From Tranzscheliella williamsii (taxonomy: Eukaryota; Basidiomycota; Ustilaginomycetes; Ustilaginales; Ustilaginaceae), in NCBI GenBank assembly GCA_023212725.1, contig JALBYF010000018.1, positions 62,001 to 126,000 on the forward strand: a stretch of 64,000 bases of DNA, in the 5' to 3' direction. The notes under the pieces were generated by a model. The model made no database searches. It was given only the letters and a program-made list of their open reading frames with translations, and was not told where the DNA came from. Position numbers and translations under genes: made by a program. Positions 8,710 to 18,998 of the stretch are shown piece after piece (the stretch's first letter is position 1; each line of letters starts with the position of its first letter).

Positions 8710-11700
8710 TTAGACAAGGCCCCCGGCGCCCGGAGAGCTTTTGATCTTGCGGGTCAGCGATTTCTTTGGCGGCCGCGACGCCATATCCACGTCCTCGACG
8801 GTGGCGTTCATGGGGCTTGCGGCCGATGTGGATGGCTTCCTCTTTTTGCTAGTCTGACCACCCTGACCGGTCAGGTTCCACACACCCTGGCTGTTTGGCG
8901 TGTTGCTGGACGACGAAGCCCCCGATCCACTGCCGCTGGCACCCGAGTCGAGCTCGCTGAAGACGGCGTTGGCGCCTGTGTCTGCTGAAGGCTGGCCCAC
9001 CCCGGCGCTATCCTGGCTGTTTAGGAAAGCAGCCGTGGTAGCTGGCGAAAACGCAAACGAAGGCGATTCGCCGATACCGAGGCCCATACCTGGCGGATCT
9101 TGATAGATATGTCCCGGACTAGTGACACCCCCGCCAGGCGCCTGCGATGCGTCGACAAATTGGCTGAGGAAAGAGTCGACGTCAAAGTCAGACTCCATCC
9201 CACCCAAACTCGAGCTTGGATTCTGCGGGCTGGTCTGCATGGACCCATTGACTGTTGGAGGGTCCACACTCGTCGGCGCATTGAGCGTGTTGTCGCCGGC
9301 TCCAGTCCCACCAATGCCATTGATGAATGCGTCGTTAGGATTGGCAACGGTAGCGGCGCCGAAAGGCTGCGAAGCAGCAGGGTATGTAGCGGGCGGCTGT
9401 TGCCATCCCATCGAGGCATGTGAAGATGAAGCGGCAGAAGGCATCTGATTTGCAGAAACAGCTTGCAGGATATTGGGATTCGAAGAAAGACCCTCTATAA
9501 GTGCGTTGATGCTCTTCTCCACCTGGTTGGCATCCGTAGAGGCGTTCTGAAGGTCTTTTGTCGCGCGTGACAACGAAAGGGCTAACTGCTGATTGTTGGC
9601 GTCGGCACCAAGGTTGTGGGAAGAGCTCTGATTCTTTGAAGGTGATGCAGGCAAATCGAAACTGGCTTGTGAGCCGAAGCTCGGGCGAGCAGGTGATTGG
9701 ACTAGAGCCTGGGAGATACCAGCCAGCCGAGCCAGAGCATCGGCATCCAGGCCTAGTCCGTTACCAAGACCGGCAGAGGAGTTATACTTGCCAGAAGCGG
9801 ATGGCGGTCCGTTGCCGCTCCCAGCTTGGTGGCTTGAGAAACGCAAAGGGTTCTCCTCATTCGACCCTGAGACGTTGCCGAAATAGTCACTTGACTCGGA
9901 TCCACCTGCACTGGCCAGTGCCTGCTGTAGAGCGACGACCATCTGTGGGTCGAGCTTGAGACCACCGCCGGAAGCTGGGCCGGTTGCCTTGGAGCCCTGG
10001 TTAGCTAGACTGGCACCGAAGAGGCTGGCCAGCCACGCGTTGCCCTCGCCCGAAGCGAGAGCATTCAAGACCTGATTGCTTGCCTGCGACGATAGCCGGC
10101 GCGAGCCACCAGGCGTGGACGTAGCATCTGACGTGAGATTGGCGAAGTCTACGCTGCTTTTCGGGGGCGAGCCGATCGTGGTGAAGCGTGAGCCACCATT
10201 GGTAGAAGATGGGCTGGCACTCTTGTTCTGGTCGCCGTTGTTGGCCTCTTGGAAGCGAAGGTGCGATGGCACCACCTCCATGTCTTGATCCTCTGCCGGA
10301 ATCTCTAAGTCTTCAAGACCACGGATCACACTGTTGGATTTGCCATCCTCAATCATCAATCTGCCCTTGCGCTGCTGCTGAGGCCGCACACCTACCCTTC
10401 GACCGCCTCGACCCTTACCGGAGGATTTCTTTCCCACCACCGGTGTTTCGCCATCCTCTTGGTTGCCGAACACACCAGCGAGAAAGCGGAGGATCTTGTT
10501 GATGGTCTCTTGCTGCCTCGTGGCACGCTTCCGGCTTTCCACCGCCTCTTGCCAAAGATTCTGATTGGAGTTCTGCAAATGGCGCAGATCGGAGTTGATG
10601 CTCGACTGGGCATTCTTTATTGCATTGATCGCGTTGAGAACGCTGGCAAGTTGCAGGGTACCCTCGTTGTCAACGTCGTCGTTCTTGCTGCTGAAGTCGG
10701 TGCGCATGAGAGCGTTTGTCGGCATGAGTTCTTGTCCGATGCTGCTACTGCCTTCCCGCTCAGACTGATGCTCCTTGTCGTCTCGGGGGCCCTTCTTCCT
10801 TTGCACTTTGGAAAGCCATTCGGGATGGTCTCGATGGAAGTGGGGGTTAGAGAACTCCCAAAGTTCGCTCTCTTGAGGTGAGTCGTGTTTGAGGGCACCC
10901 TGTTGGAGGTGCGGAACCTTGTGAAAGCCGTACATATTGAGCTGCCGAACAAAAGACGAAAAGCGGTTATGCTTGAAGAAGCGTGGGAGCACTTCGTCAC
11001 CAAACCGAACATGGTTCGGTACGAAGAAAGAGGCACCATCCGGTGACCAACGGATCAGCTCGTCCGTGTTTGGATCATCGACCATGCTTCGGAGCTTGTT
11101 GAGGAAAGCGGGATTGTTCTTGTTTGTAGGGACAGCCCGGATCGTATCTCCGGAAGAAAAAGCAGCTGAAGAGGATGGGGCGGCATTGGCGGCTGATGTA
11201 GTTGGCGGTAGTGTACCCATACCAGCAACAACCGGTGCCACTTTAGCGCGGTGCTGAGCCTGAGACGATGAGTCGGGTGCGGGCGAGATCGAAGCGGACG
11301 CTGTTGATGTGATGTCGGAGGGTTTGATGACTGGCGAAGGCGACACTGTGACGCTTTTTGATTGAAATGGCTGGGATGTATTGGCAGGAGGTCGGAAAGG
11401 CTGTGGAGGTGAGCTATATGAAGTGCCTGGGCCGATATGCTGCAAATGGCTGAGGCCAAAGCGCTGCGACTCTTCCGGCGACATGCTGCTGATCACAGGT
11501 AGATTGACCTGCGTAGAGTCGGTCGTGGTCATGTTCGTCGCAGGTATTGGAATGTCAGGCTTCAGAAGAGAAGACAAAGTAGCTGTTGCATCTGGAGCCA
11601 TGGTCGGGAGGTTCGACATCACAGTGTTCGGCAAAGGCGAGACCGCTTGTGGGGCAAGATTGGCGGCGGATGCGGATAAACCGGATGCTGAAGGGGGTGG

Positions 11701-11853
11701 CATATCAGGCGGCACAGGGGCCACCTGAGTTTCCGGCGAGGTATGTCCAGGGCTGAGAGAATCTGTCGACGCTGCAGCAGGGGATGCACCAGAAGCCGAA
11801 CCTGGAGTGGGTGTCGTGGAAGTAGAGGCAGTAGCGTTGATTGGCGTAGACAT
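8710..11853 (-). CDS. HSF1: Heat-shock transcription factor (Hsf1)
   Basis: This 1047-aa single-exon protein carries the HSF-type winged-helix DNA-binding domain at about residues 245-355. Characteristic segments are NNPAFLNKLRSMVDD, IRWSPDGASFFV, LPRFFKHNRFSSFVRQLNMY and LWEFSNPHFHRDHPEW. Residues about 395-450 form a heptad-rich coiled coil matching the HSF trimerisation region. A basic stretch (GKGRGGRRVGVRPQQQRKGR, about 485-505) is a candidate nuclear localisation signal. The 245-residue N-terminal extension and the long Ser/Asn/Gly/Pro-rich C-terminal half are low complexity and probably transactivating. HSF trimers bind inverted nGAAn repeats and activate chaperone genes. The start is the ATG at 11853; the preceding in-frame codon is GTG. 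Mga2/Skn7-type HSF relatives are less likely because no receiver domain follows. Confidence 0.93.
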   Translation of the reverse strand: MSTPINATASTSTTPTPGSASGASPAAASTDSLSPGHTSPETQVAPVPPDMPPPSASGLSASAANLAPQAVSPLPNTVMSNLPTMAPDATATLSSLLKPDIPIPATNMTTTDSTQVNLPVISSMSPEESQRFGLSHLQHIGPGTSYSSPPQPFRPPANTSQPFQSKSVTVSPSPVIKPSDITSTASASISPAPDSSSQAQHRAKVAPVVAGMGTLPPTTSAANAAPSSSAAFSSGDTIRAVPTNKNNPAFLNKLRSMVDDPNTDELIRWSPDGASFFVPNHVRFGDEVLPRFFKHNRFSSFVRQLNMYGFHKVPHLQQGALKHDSPQESELWEFSNPHFHRDHPEWLSKVQRKKGPRDDKEHQSEREGSSSIGQELMPTNALMRTDFSSKNDDVDNEGTLQLASVLNAINAIKNAQSSINSDLRHLQNSNQNLWQEAVESRKRATRQQETINKILRFLAGVFGNQEDGETPVVGKKSSGKGRGGRRVGVRPQQQRKGRLMIEDGKSNSVIRGLEDLEIPAEDQDMEVVPSHLRFQEANNGDQNKSASPSSTNGGSRFTTIGSPPKSSVDFANLTSDATSTPGGSRRLSSQASNQVLNALASGEGNAWLASLFGASLANQGSKATGPASGGGLKLDPQMVVALQQALASAGGSESSDYFGNVSGSNEENPLRFSSHQAGSGNGPPSASGKYNSSAGLGNGLGLDADALARLAGISQALVQSPARPSFGSQASFDLPASPSKNQSSSHNLGADANNQQLALSLSRATKDLQNASTDANQVEKSINALIEGLSSNPNILQAVSANQMPSAASSSHASMGWQQPPATYPAASQPFGAATVANPNDAFINGIGGTGAGDNTLNAPTSVDPPTVNGSMQTSPQNPSSSLGGMESDFDVDSFLSQFVDASQAPGGGVTSPGHIYQDPPGMGLGIGESPSFAFSPATTAAFLNSQDSAGVGQPSADTGANAVFSELDSGASGSGSGASSSSNTPNSQGVWNLTGQGGQTSKKRKPSTSAASPMNATVEDVDMASRPPKKSLTRKIKSSPGAGGLV

Positions 11854-12774
11854 CACCTATAGCTTGGCCTTGGAGACGAGTGCGCTGTACGAGAAGAGAA
11901 GAAGGAATCGGATGACTCCGCCCTACAGGCCGATGGACCAAGGAGCCAGAGCTTTCTCCCTTGCTACTTTCCCTGCGGCTGCGAATTGCACTGCGCGTGT
12001 TCGCGTTTGCCCGGCACGCGGCGGTAGTCGAAAAAAGGTGGTCCCTGCTGCAGCAACGATGTTAGGATGGCTGGTGCCCGAAGCTCAGCCAAGATGGATG
12101 GATTAGGAGACTAGACCTTTGGACACAAGCCCACTAAGCGGCAGAATCGGATCGTGTCGGCGAAAAGGAGCGGGCCAGCAGAGGTAAGGACAAGTTTAAG
12201 GTGTGATTGCACCTGGTGATGTGGAGAGCGCCCCTCCTGAAACAGAGACAGAGTTGCTGGCGATAATAGCAAGGTCTGCGTCGGACTTGAAGGTCAGTAG
12301 ATAGGCCTAGCGCCGGAGAGCCTTGGTTGTGAATGAAACTGGAGGGGAAGCTGGTGCTTGGACTAGCTGATGGTTGATGATGTATTGATTGGCAAACGAC
12401 TGTCAGTGAGCAGTGGCAAGGTTGTGTGATAACTGCTGTCTGAGCACTAATCAATATCGACATACCAAAGCTTTGAAATTTTTGCCTTGGGCCTCAGAGC
12501 GAGATAGTCAGATCGGGAATCGGCCAAGCGCGTTACAGAGCGGGTAGTCACGACTGTCATCCCAGATCCATAGCATGAGATGATGCCCTCTTGCCCGCAA
12601 AAGCGAAATTGTGATTCGAATTAGACTCTGAACCCGTTAGCTTTATCGAAGACCAAGGTTGGATCAAACTGTAATTGCGCATACGTAGACGGATGCAGGG
12701 CAGCTTCCATATGCGGGTCGGGTTCACACCCTAATTGGCGCTCTCCCAATACTTACTAATAACCAGTACTAGTA

Positions 12775-12802
12775 CCATAATTACTGTTCCATAATTACTG
12801 TT
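12775..12802. repeat. 14-bp tandem duplication
   Basis: Two perfect adjacent copies of CCATAATTACTGTT lie in the non-coding interval upstream of HSF1. Confidence 0.85.
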
Positions 12803-13465
12803 CGTCGACACTACAACGTGAAAGCAGCCCCCTCAACCCAGATATGACTGTTGACTGTAACTGGCATTTATTGTGATTACTCGACCTTGTGTGGAGGTCT
12901 CAGACGGCTTCATTTGCTTTCCGTGTGTCGACGTGGAACATGAGCGAGGGAGCAGGCAGATGCGGAGAGATCGTGATGTTCATGCTCAGTCGCAAGGTCG
13001 AGTTGACAGCACTCATAGTAGTCTATCGGTATGACTGAACATGTGGATTGCGTCAACCGATGCCGCCAATCTCCGAGCGCGCAGCAAAACAGTTTTTACA
13101 AGGTGAGTGTGAGTGTGAGTTGAGGCGTGGCCTTGGTAGTTGTACGCTGCCCGTCGCGATCGCGACATGCATGGGTGTCAAGTGGGAAGCCGCTGAGACT
13201 TGATTCAGCTCTGCTCGTGGCGATCATCGATCAGTGCCGAGCAGCTAATATGAGTAGCGCAAGTAGCACAACGAAAGGTCTAGACCTCCGTCCCTACCCC
13301 GATCCACATGAGCCGTGTCACCGACACTGCACACCAATTCGCTTGGCCATGTTTCTTTCGATCGATCGTAGCAAGCGTGGGGGTGCGCACTCAAGCATCT
13401 GCTCCCAAACCACGCCTGCTGCATGACTAGGCTCACCGCATCGAAGCTTCTAGAATCTTTCAACG

Positions 13466-13491
13466 GGTATCTCGCCCTGGTATCTCGCCCT
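13466..13491. repeat. 13-bp tandem duplication
   Basis: Two perfect adjacent copies of GGTATCTCGCCCT lie just downstream of the chitin synthase gene. Confidence 0.85.
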
Positions 13492-13720
13492 GTACCCCAT
13501 CATCGCTCAGATCCTTCTCTGTCGGAAAAGCAGGCAAGGATCGGTTTGCGATTGCAAGAGCAGCAACGAGCGCTAAGGTAAATGTCCATAAACATGCTTG
13601 GGAACGGATGAAGTGCGGATCAGGATACAGGTTACGGTCGAAGTGTGTGAGATCGCCATCAGCGAAATCCAGTACAGCTGTCTAGTCGCCTGACTCTGGT
13701 TCTGGGGTGTTTGCTTCGGA

Positions 13721-16700
13721 TCAGGCGTGCGCGCTACCCGACAGTGTGTCGTCGATAGCCTTGTTGATCGTCTGTTTTTTGGATTTCAGGTCTGCGTTGG
13801 GGAACGCCGCTGCCAATCCTTCTCGGACCGATCGCTTGGTGACGTTCATAAGGCTCGCTTGATTGGCCAGATAGCTTTGAACTGCCGCGCGCAGCTCTTC
13901 GTCCGTCGGGTCGCAGGCGTCGCTGGTCGGTAACGAGACAGGGGCACGTGCGGCTGCAAACGGGTTCGTCGAGTTAAGCGTTGAGAACGTCGATAGCCGC
14001 TGCTGACCAGCGCCCACTCCGGCGTCTTGCTGAGACCAAATATTGTTGCCAGTGTTCTGCTGTGAAAGCGGTAACATGGACTGCCTTGGGTTGCCCAGGC
14101 CGATGTCCGAGTTCGAAGGCGAATGTGGCGCTGAAAGAGGGTTTGGCATCATCGTAGACGGCATCCCATACACCGATGCCGCCGGGTTCGAGAAAGCTGG
14201 CAAGCCGTACATGGAGGCTGATGACCCAGGCAAACCGTACATCGATCCCATAGCTGGCATACCGTACATCGACGGTGTACCACCGAACATCATGGAACTG
14301 GAAGGGTTGCGCGATCCAGCTAGCTGAGACATGGCCTGGGATCCTTGCCGCGAATGCGCCTGTTGAACCACATTGGTGTTTTGGTAGTAGTCGCCTCCTA
14401 CACCTTGTCCACCGTAGTCCGAGCCTGCGACCGAGCCTGCGTATGCACTTCCAGCCTTGTACAGACTCGGCGGGCCGCTGGGCGGGATAGCGTACGAGTT
14501 GCCGAACGGCCCGCTGGCCCCCGTCATACCCGAGCGAACAGAGGGAGCTGCTCCGTCGTCCCATACTTGTCGTTGGTACTCGCTGAAGCGCTTGACAGGG
14601 ATCATGGTGTCATCGTAGGGTTCGTCATCTGTACCGGCAACAATCTTCTTGTTGCCTTTTTCGCCGACCACGATACGTGTGTTACCCCACGAAAAGTCGT
14701 CCATATGCCAGAAAGAGTAGATGGGCAGGAAAAAGGAGAAGACCGGATAAGCGAGAATGTAAATGATAAGCCATCCGATGTACTGCCACTGTCGCTTCAA
14801 CAGGAAAATGATGACCTGTAGACCGTAGACAGCTGCGATCATCGCAATTGAAATGTAGGGGATCGGACCCGTCCCTGTAGCTACGGTTACGATTAGATAG
14901 ATCAAGTAAACGGCCGTTGCAGGCAAAATGACGGTACCGAGTAAGTCAATGAAAACAATGAAACGCATCGAAAATAGACAGAAACCGCAGAGCTCTGGCA
15001 TCAGCACCAGCTCAGCCAGATTGTGTATGGTCGAGTTGATCCACCGTCGTCGTTGTGAGAGCAAAACGCCGAATTGCTCCGGTGCACTTGTATGTGCCTT
15101 AGCGTGTGGTGCAAACTTGGTACGAAATGCAGGGAAGTTTTTCAGTACGAGGGTCGTCAGATACCGATCTTCACCGAGATGCAGCAGGTTCTTCTTGTGT
15201 AGAGTGTCGACCTTATTCTCCGAGTATTCGTCGATGATCCGATTGGAAATAAAGAGCGGCCGACCTTTGTCGGAACTGCGGATCCGATACATGGAGAAAC
15301 AGCCGGGTAAACAGGTGACGCTGCCGAAGAGAGACTCAAAGGCCTTGGAAAGATGATGCGAAATGTAATATTCGTACACCTGAATCATAGTCCACCAGGA
15401 ACCTTCGGCGTTGTCCAGCGTTGTTTCACCACAGATGGCAATGACTCTTGAGTCGTCGGCGCAGTTCGCTACAAGACGGTTGAGACCATCTGTATCCACT
15501 TGTGTATCGGCATCAACCATTAGAATGTACTCGTAAAAGGCCGGATCGATGCCAATGACGTTCTTCATTTGGTGGTAGATCTCCAGCTCGAGTGGGAACA
15601 TAGGTGCATCAAAGTGAACTCGGTTGAGATATCGCATCAACAGGATCTGCGAGTCTCGTTTACCACGGTTGCCTGGCCGCGAACGCTCGCTGGGCCGACC
15701 GCACTTGACGACAACGATATAGGGAACAACATGACCTTCGAATTCGTATAAACCAGAGTAGACCTTGCCATAGTTGAGCTGCTTAGAGCCCTCAGCAATA
15801 GATTTGAACATCAACGGTTCTGGGTCGATCTTCGGATCGACACCAAGGATGTCCAGCACGATCCGCGGTGTGGAGCGGTCGTTTCCGCTACCAACGATCA
15901 TTCCATCGCAGATCAGAAAGAGAAGCTTGCGCTTGTCGTCGTACTCGAGACCCGCCAGCGAGTCGATCGTCTTACGCAACTCTTCTTCACCCTCGGTATA
16001 ACATGGGACCTGGCAAATCACGAATTTGTCTTGCTGCTCGGGCGTTCGCTTTGTTCCCAACTGCAAAGCGGCAATAAATTTGGCAAGTACGGTGGTGACC
16101 AACAAAACCGAGAAAGCGAGCAAAAGATAGTTTTGCACCTCGCATCTTGCTGTTTCTCGAAAATCTGTTTTCCCGACGAGGAAGACATTATCGAGACAAG
16201 CTTGAGTTGCTCCTCTACGATCCACACTGAGAGCACTCATGGCTTCTTTGAAATCGTTGGTGATGTCTTGACCAGCTTGGCTCCTGAATAAGGAAGAAAT
16301 GGTTTGGTCCAGGAACTCGTAGTTATCATTGTTCTGGTTGATCGACAAGGTGTTTGTATAGTCGGTAAGGTCGTATACTTTTCCGTCTACGATGGCCCAG
16401 TTCTTGTACTGGCCTTCGGTTGAAATCTGTTTTTTCGAAAACACGTAGTATCCTTTCCTGTAGCGTTTGACGTATGGCAGAAAACGGTTGGGATACCACT
16501 CGATGTCACGGAGCTTAGTGGTGGTGTCACTTTGGAGTGGACCTGAGGTGTGAACCGCCTGGACAATCGAGGCGGTGTTGTTATCAGAGTTGGTGAGGGC
16601 CAAAGTCGTGTCGGTCACTAGCGTCGCGCACCCGACTGAGAGCGGCACGGGGAAGTATACGGTTAGGTCTTGACCGGCCAGTTGAAGCATGGTATCTGAG

Positions 16701-17254
16701 CTTGTCGGCGAATTGGCGATATCAGAGTGGTCTCCCTTGTAGAACTTGGTAAAGTCGTAGACCGTTCCGCGAATGGCGGCATAGTAGTCATTGTCTCCAG
16801 CGTGCTGGCTCAATTGGCTTGGATTCCAGGCCTTGTCATAATCGGGGCATAGGATGCGCCCAAAGCCGATAATGTAGAAGAGAATGATACCACAGAGCCA
16901 GAAGATAAGAGCACAAATGGTGAATTTTTCTCGCCACGCCAGTTGGACGTCAGGACGTTTCATTCCTCCGCACCGTGAAAGGCAGAAGCTGGGGATCCAC
17001 CAAGTGGTCAGCCACGTGAGCCGCACCCACCACTTCCGGACGGAGGTGGTGGGCACTTCTTCGACAGCATCAATGGGGCGGTTGGCAAGGTCGTCATCTT
17101 TTTCCAAAGTACCAACCAGAGCAGGGTTTGCCTCGCCATACGCCCTCTTGTCGTAGTCGGCCTTCAGTCCGGCAGTTTCCATTTGTACATCTCGGTGAGG
17201 CGATATCGTATCAAGCGGTGTCTGGAAAGGGTTCGACGAATGTGATGCAGCCAT
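13721..17254 (-). CDS. CHS6: Chitin synthase, class V/VII-like (Chs6 type, no myosin motor)
   Basis: This 1177-aa membrane enzyme polymerises N-acetylglucosamine from UDP-GlcNAc into cell-wall chitin. N-terminal transmembrane helices are visible (FTICALIFWLCGIILFYIIGF, about 93-113). A cytochrome-b5-like domain follows (YYVFSKKQISTEG, KNWAIVDGKVYDLTDYT, about 270-310). The chitin synthase 2 catalytic core contains YILMVDADTQVD, GEDRYLTTLVLKNFP and the product-tunnel motif QRRRW at residues 734-738. C-terminal membrane helices come next. A DEK-C-like domain lies at about 1118-1175 (DPTDEELRAAVQSYL). The combination of b5 domain and DEK-C matches class V/VII enzymes, but the N-terminal myosin motor of full class V proteins is absent, as in Ustilago Chs6. 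Between core and DEK-C lies a Ser/Gly/Tyr-rich tail with repeated xYG(M/L)P units. No intron is needed. The ATG at 17254 is in CCATGG context. Confidence 0.93.
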   Translation of the reverse strand: MAASHSSNPFQTPLDTISPHRDVQMETAGLKADYDKRAYGEANPALVGTLEKDDDLANRPIDAVEEVPTTSVRKWWVRLTWLTTWWIPSFCLSRCGGMKRPDVQLAWREKFTICALIFWLCGIILFYIIGFGRILCPDYDKAWNPSQLSQHAGDNDYYAAIRGTVYDFTKFYKGDHSDIANSPTSSDTMLQLAGQDLTVYFPVPLSVGCATLVTDTTLALTNSDNNTASIVQAVHTSGPLQSDTTTKLRDIEWYPNRFLPYVKRYRKGYYVFSKKQISTEGQYKNWAIVDGKVYDLTDYTNTLSINQNNDNYEFLDQTISSLFRSQAGQDITNDFKEAMSALSVDRRGATQACLDNVFLVGKTDFRETARCEVQNYLLLAFSVLLVTTVLAKFIAALQLGTKRTPEQQDKFVICQVPCYTEGEEELRKTIDSLAGLEYDDKRKLLFLICDGMIVGSGNDRSTPRIVLDILGVDPKIDPEPLMFKSIAEGSKQLNYGKVYSGLYEFEGHVVPYIVVVKCGRPSERSRPGNRGKRDSQILLMRYLNRVHFDAPMFPLELEIYHQMKNVIGIDPAFYEYILMVDADTQVDTDGLNRLVANCADDSRVIAICGETTLDNAEGSWWTMIQVYEYYISHHLSKAFESLFGSVTCLPGCFSMYRIRSSDKGRPLFISNRIIDEYSENKVDTLHKKNLLHLGEDRYLTTLVLKNFPAFRTKFAPHAKAHTSAPEQFGVLLSQRRRWINSTIHNLAELVLMPELCGFCLFSMRFIVFIDLLGTVILPATAVYLIYLIVTVATGTGPIPYISIAMIAAVYGLQVIIFLLKRQWQYIGWLIIYILAYPVFSFFLPIYSFWHMDDFSWGNTRIVVGEKGNKKIVAGTDDEPYDDTMIPVKRFSEYQRQVWDDGAAPSVRSGMTGASGPFGNSYAIPPSGPPSLYKAGSAYAGSVAGSDYGGQGVGGDYYQNTNVVQQAHSRQGSQAMSQLAGSRNPSSSMMFGGTPSMYGMPAMGSMYGLPGSSASMYGLPAFSNPAASVYGMPSTMMPNPLSAPHSPSNSDIGLGNPRQSMLPLSQQNTGNNIWSQQDAGVGAGQQRLSTFSTLNSTNPFAAARAPVSLPTSDACDPTDEELRAAVQSYLANQASLMNVTKRSVREGLAAAFPNADLKSKKQTINKAIDDTLSGSAHA
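14150..14320 (-). repeat. Degenerate YG(M/L)P peptide repeats in chitin synthase tail
   Basis: Degenerate direct repeats encode successive Ser-Met-Tyr-Gly-(Met/Leu)-Pro units (five recognisable) in the tail between the catalytic core and the DEK-C domain of the chitin synthase. Confidence 0.7.
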
Positions 17255-18998
17255 GGTTAGAGCAATGCAACGGGATGCTCAACTCTCGCGGAAGCACTGG
17301 TACTGCTGCTGAACGGATGGTGAATTGTGAGATAGACAAAGGAGATACTCTATGTCTATCGGGGGCTTGAGTTCCGTTTGCCTAGACGGTGCGGAGGTGA
17401 GTGCAAGCAGTATGATGGAGATAGAATTCCGTGAGCCCGGACAAAGGCATGAGCAAGGGTGGTTGTTGTCCGCCTATCCCAATGGTACTCTTCACAAGAT
17501 GGCTCTAGGGTGGTTCTACCAGACGACTGGCGTCGTGACTGTGTCCAGGAGGATGAGGGGCTGTATAAGGTTGCTGTCGAGGTAGAGAAGATGCAAAGTG
17601 GTAGTGAATGGCCCCCAACTAGTGTAGTGGAAAGGACAAGGGGGAGCGGAAGGCAGGCACGGCCAAACAGCCAGCAAGCAAACCATGGAGGCTTACATTC
17701 CTATTTTCAGGACAAGAGCCAGCGGAGGATGTTTTGGAAATCTCGATTCAGGGTTCGCCCCTCGCTTGCTGAGAAAGTGTTACCTTTGGCACTCGAACAT
17801 TCGCGATTTGATAGAAGAATCCAGTTCATAACATAAAGGCATACAAGTATATATCTTACTCCCAAAGGCACGATATGTAAGGCTAGGCTGGGGAGGTCCG
17901 TTGTTTCGCATATCTTGCCAAGAGTTCAGGCGCTGGCTGAATACACATAGTAGTTCCACGCTCAAATGTAGGAGGTAGGATACTCAAGTTTTGTCTGCCT
18001 CCGTTGCCCCATCGGCGACAACGTTCCGGTAACACTAGTCGTTAGAGACTTCGGCCTGATCGCTTTCTTGAGCAGAGCAGGCGTTCGTGACCTCCTCCCT
18101 CGTTTGCTTTTCTGCAGCTCAATCGTCGTAGGTCACTCAGACACCATATAGGGCCCAGGCTAAGTGGCGCGCTTTGGGTCTTCAAGTAAATCCATTCACG
18201 CGGCAAGCACAGTCGGGACCGCAGAAAGAACGACACGTAACGAGGTGTTCAGATGAGGGGCTGTCACTTAGCTAGCCTGTGTAAACCCAATTCGCGCGAT
18301 GTGAATCAATCACCTTTGATGGGCTTGCCTGTAAAAATATGAAAGCAGCGCAGTTTCCGTCCGTCGCCTCCATATATTTCAAATCCAGGGTGTATGGCGG
18401 TACTCATCGTAATTTGACGACACAACCCAGTACGAAAACTACGCAAGCATGTACTTGAGCACTGAGCGGCTGTACGTCTTCGCATGCCTCCAGCGCTGAA
18501 ACCGAAAAGCCTGCGCTACAAGTGGTCGGGCCAACGCTCGAACCGCTTGTGGTGATGTATGCACCCCTACGTGTTGTAAGTGCTAGTAGGCTGTCGATAC
18601 AAAGATACAAAGCAGTCCCGGCACGATGCTTAGGCACAGGGACATGAAACCGTGATACATGCAGGCTGTAGTCGCAGTTTATACCAAAATTGTCAACCTC
18701 AAACGCCGCTTACGCTACATGGCTTTCGTAGTTACGGTGTTCCGTGGGCGCGCAGATGCCTGGCTTACGTTCATGTTTTGTCTCAGATGTGTCGAGGTGT
18801 TCTTCTAAAGATCTGACAAAAGTGACAGTCCCAGACAATGTTAGGTTTCGGTCCATCATTGTCTCGTGCGAGATTTTCAATCTGTTGTTAGTGGAGAAGA
18901 ACGAAAGAAACATGCCTCTTGTCGACCCTGGATACTTCAACATTTGCTGGTGGAGCATCACATCACAACGAGACCTTCCGGCAAATCCACCTCTCAGC
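17255..18998. promoter_or_regulatory. Divergent CHS6 / AIM19-like upstream region
   Basis: This 1.74-kb interval has only short open frames on both strands, none with a recognisable motif. It presumably carries both promoters. A frame open from 18744 leads into the AIM19-like gene, but its sequence before 18999 does not resemble the family. Confidence 0.4.

Larger units (their letters stand above)
11854..13720. promoter_or_regulatory. HSF1 upstream region / CHS6 3' flank
   Basis: This 1.87-kb interval separates the HSF1 start from the chitin synthase stop; both genes are on the minus strand. It holds two short tandem duplications (12775-12802 and 13466-13491) and a GTACTAGTAC palindrome near 12765. 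I did not recognise a convincing three-unit heat-shock element. No ORF has a recognisable product. Confidence 0.4.

Noticed and set aside
7384..8988. 534-codon open frame on the plus strand overlapping the permease
   Set aside because: It is a same-strand alternate frame created by the G+C-rich codon use of the permease. Its translation is Arg/Pro/His-rich with no family resemblance and it runs past the permease stop into low-complexity DNA.
12480..13120. Heat-shock element upstream of HSF1 for autoregulation
   Set aside because: Scattered GAA/TTC words occur, but I found no three adjacent inverted nGAAn units with correct spacing.
18744..18998. N-terminal extension of the AIM19-like protein
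   Set aside because: The extra 85 residues are unlike the family; the ATG at 18999 begins a plausible N-terminus.
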